A DNA stretch of 64,000 nucleotides from the NCBI GenBank assembly GCA_017301995.1, contig JAFLEH010000002.1, positions 98,839 through 162,838 of the forward strand. Reading direction: 5' to 3'. Positions 62,973 through 64,000 of this stretch are shown piece by piece. The position numbers were made by a program, and so were the translations under genes. This DNA comes from Verrucomicrobiota bacterium. GTDB taxonomy: Bacteria > Verrucomicrobiota > Verrucomicrobiia > Verrucomicrobiales > Akkermansiaceae. The notes below the pieces were generated by a model, which was not told the origin of the DNA, did not search any database, and saw nothing but the letters and a program-made list of their open reading frames with translations. Each line of letters starts with the position of its first letter. Positions within the stretch are counted from its first letter, which is position 1.

Positions 62973-64000
62973 TCACCCCACTTCCCGGTAGCCTTTTTTG
63001 AGTTTCTCCGCGATGAGTTTGGCGGTTTCGCGGGCGGCGCGGTGGGCGTCAGGGAACGAGCGCGTTTGCCGCTGGCCGGTGGTGCCGATGCGGCCGAAGG
63101 CGACGGTCATTTCAACGTCGCTCACCGCGATTTCCCAGAACTTTCTGGATCCGCCGCCCACGAATTCGAATCTTCTAACCGAATTCGGCCCGACAGTGGG
63201 CTGCGGCGTGGGTGGGGTCTCCCCGGATGGGGGGAGAGGCGACGGGCGCGCTTCTTCCCCGGCCGGAATTTCTCCCGCACCCGGTTCCTCCACGGGAGGT
63301 TCCTCCTCCGATGCTTCGTTGCGCAGGACCCGTTCGATCCGATCAATGACGGATTGCGGCTGGTGCCACCAGTCGCGGGCCAGCACGGTGACCACCTTCC
63401 AACCAAACGCCTCCAGCACGGAGGGCCGGGTGTGAAACCGTTCCAACGCTCCGCCGGAGCCGCCACCATCTATCAAAACAGCCGCCTGATGGTGCGGGGA
63501 ATCCGCCGCACGGATGGCGAGATCGCACCGGAAACGGCTTTGGCCCACTTCCGGCTCCACGATCCATCCGCGGCGGCCTAGCACGGCGGCGATCTGTCCG
63601 GCCACGGGGTTTTCGGAAACAGTTAGCCCGGACTTGCGGGTGTGGGGGTTCAGCGATTCGAGCACGCGCAGGGCGGCGGTCTCGTCACCGCGCGAATGGC
63701 ATTCGGCGTAGTGGAGGAAGTCCTTCAGCGCGCGGGCGCCGTCGTTGTAGTCGTTGGTGATGTCGGTGTGGCGGATGCCGCTGAGCAGGACCATATGTTT
63801 GCGCGCGCGGCTGAAGATCACATTGAGGCGCTTCTCGCCGCCGCGCTGGTTGATGGGGCCGAAGTTCATCAGCATCCGGCCCGTGACATCGCGGCCGTAG
63901 CAGACGGACATGAGAATGATGTCGCGTTCGTCGCCCTGGATGTTTTCGAGATTTTTCACGAACAGCCCGCAGAACTGGCCGTCCTCCTCGCGGGTGTATT
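62973..64000 (-). CDS. DUF4011-like helicase with nuclease-like and WGR domains, partial
   Basis: Only the C-terminal 341 residues lie in the window; the frame runs open past 64000. YTREEDGQFCGLFVKNLENI then QGDERDIILMSVCYG and RGGEKRLNVIFSRARKHM match motifs V-VI of SF1 helicases of the DUF4011/DUF3320 group. Next comes a restriction-nuclease-like module (VAGQIAAVLGRRGWIVEPEV, then VLEAFGWKVVTVLARDWW), whose acidic core looks weakened. After a proline-rich linker the end is a WGR domain (FWEIAVSDVEMTVAFGRIG, AARETAKLIAEKLKKGYREV). WGR modules bind nucleic-acid ends or act as protein adaptors. It converges on the DUF3686 ATPase gene. Confidence 0.85.
   Translation of the reverse strand, partial: YTREEDGQFCGLFVKNLENIQGDERDIILMSVCYGRDVTGRMLMNFGPINQRGGEKRLNVIFSRARKHMVLLSGIRHTDITNDYNDGARALKDFLHYAECHSRGDETAALRVLESLNPHTRKSGLTVSENPVAGQIAAVLGRRGWIVEPEVGQSRFRCDLAIRAADSPHHQAAVLIDGGGSGGALERFHTRPSVLEAFGWKVVTVLARDWWHQPQSVIDRIERVLRNEASEEEPPVEEPGAGEIPAGEEARPSPLPPSGETPPTPQPTVGPNSVRRFEFVGGGSRKFWEIAVSDVEMTVAFGRIGTTGQRQTRSFPDAHRAARETAKLIAEKLKKGYREVG

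Overview
The window is a high-GC bacterial chromosome segment (about 60% GC by eye) that looks like the phylum Verrucomicrobiota, perhaps near Luteolibacter or Haloferula. This is inferred from gene content, not from a marker gene. It carries secreted DUF3472/PA14 and squalene-cyclase-repeat proteins, Tat-exported Gfo/Idh/MocA and beta-propeller proteins, sugar-phosphate-isomerase-like and pectate-lyase-like genes, many signal-peptide and lipoprotein enzymes, and mosaic intergenic repeats. I saw no rRNA, tRNA, CRISPR array or intact insertion sequence.

Layout. 0-20.8 kb is mostly core or housekeeping: a YkgJ-type protein, a peptidoglycan amidase, two large secreted proteins, rsfS, an alarmone-hydrolase-like HD protein, smpB and rpoZ, a HerA-like ATPase, a DUF47-PiT phosphate transport pair, an M48 peptidase, an aldose epimerase lipoprotein, a DUF218 protein, an M28 peptidase and a TIM-barrel isomerase. 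21.0-31.5 kb is an accessory defence island. It holds a VapBC pair whose toxin is broken by an amber codon, a complete type III restriction-modification system, an IS66 remnant, a nested inverted repeat, an AT-rich 1023-residue metallophosphoesterase-STAND NTPase fusion, and a PIN toxin-antitoxin pair. 31.5-32.5 kb is a repeat sink with a MITE-like element and 133-bp tandem repeats.

32.5-37.5 kb holds a rhomboid protease, a Tat beta-propeller protein, a permease with a His-rich loop plus its TIGR03943 partner, rpmJ of the cysteine-poor type, and a small ABC-type ATPase. 37.5-42.8 kb is a tightly overlapping operon plsC-ynbB-ynbA-ynbC-ynbD, equivalent to E. coli ynbABCD with an added acyltransferase, and probably makes or remodels an unusual phospholipid. 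42.8-50.5 kb holds secreted hydrolases, an oxidoreductase, a beta-helix lyase-like protein, a phosphoesterase and a family 9 glycosyltransferase. 50.5-54.1 kb has a Fur-family repressor, ruvB, an MBL-fold hydrolase and a repeat protein.

54.3-62.9 kb is a co-directional set: a GspG-like membrane protein, a YqiJ-like OB-fold membrane protein, a YqiK-like flotillin and a 1721-residue DUF3686/AAA+ ATPase. The last three look like one membrane-microdomain ATPase system of unknown job. The window ends inside a helicase with a nuclease-like domain and a C-terminal WGR domain.

The most interesting candidates for an undescribed system are the metallophosphoesterase-STAND protein at 27.1-30.2 kb and the YqiJ/flotillin/DUF3686 set at 54.9-62.9 kb.
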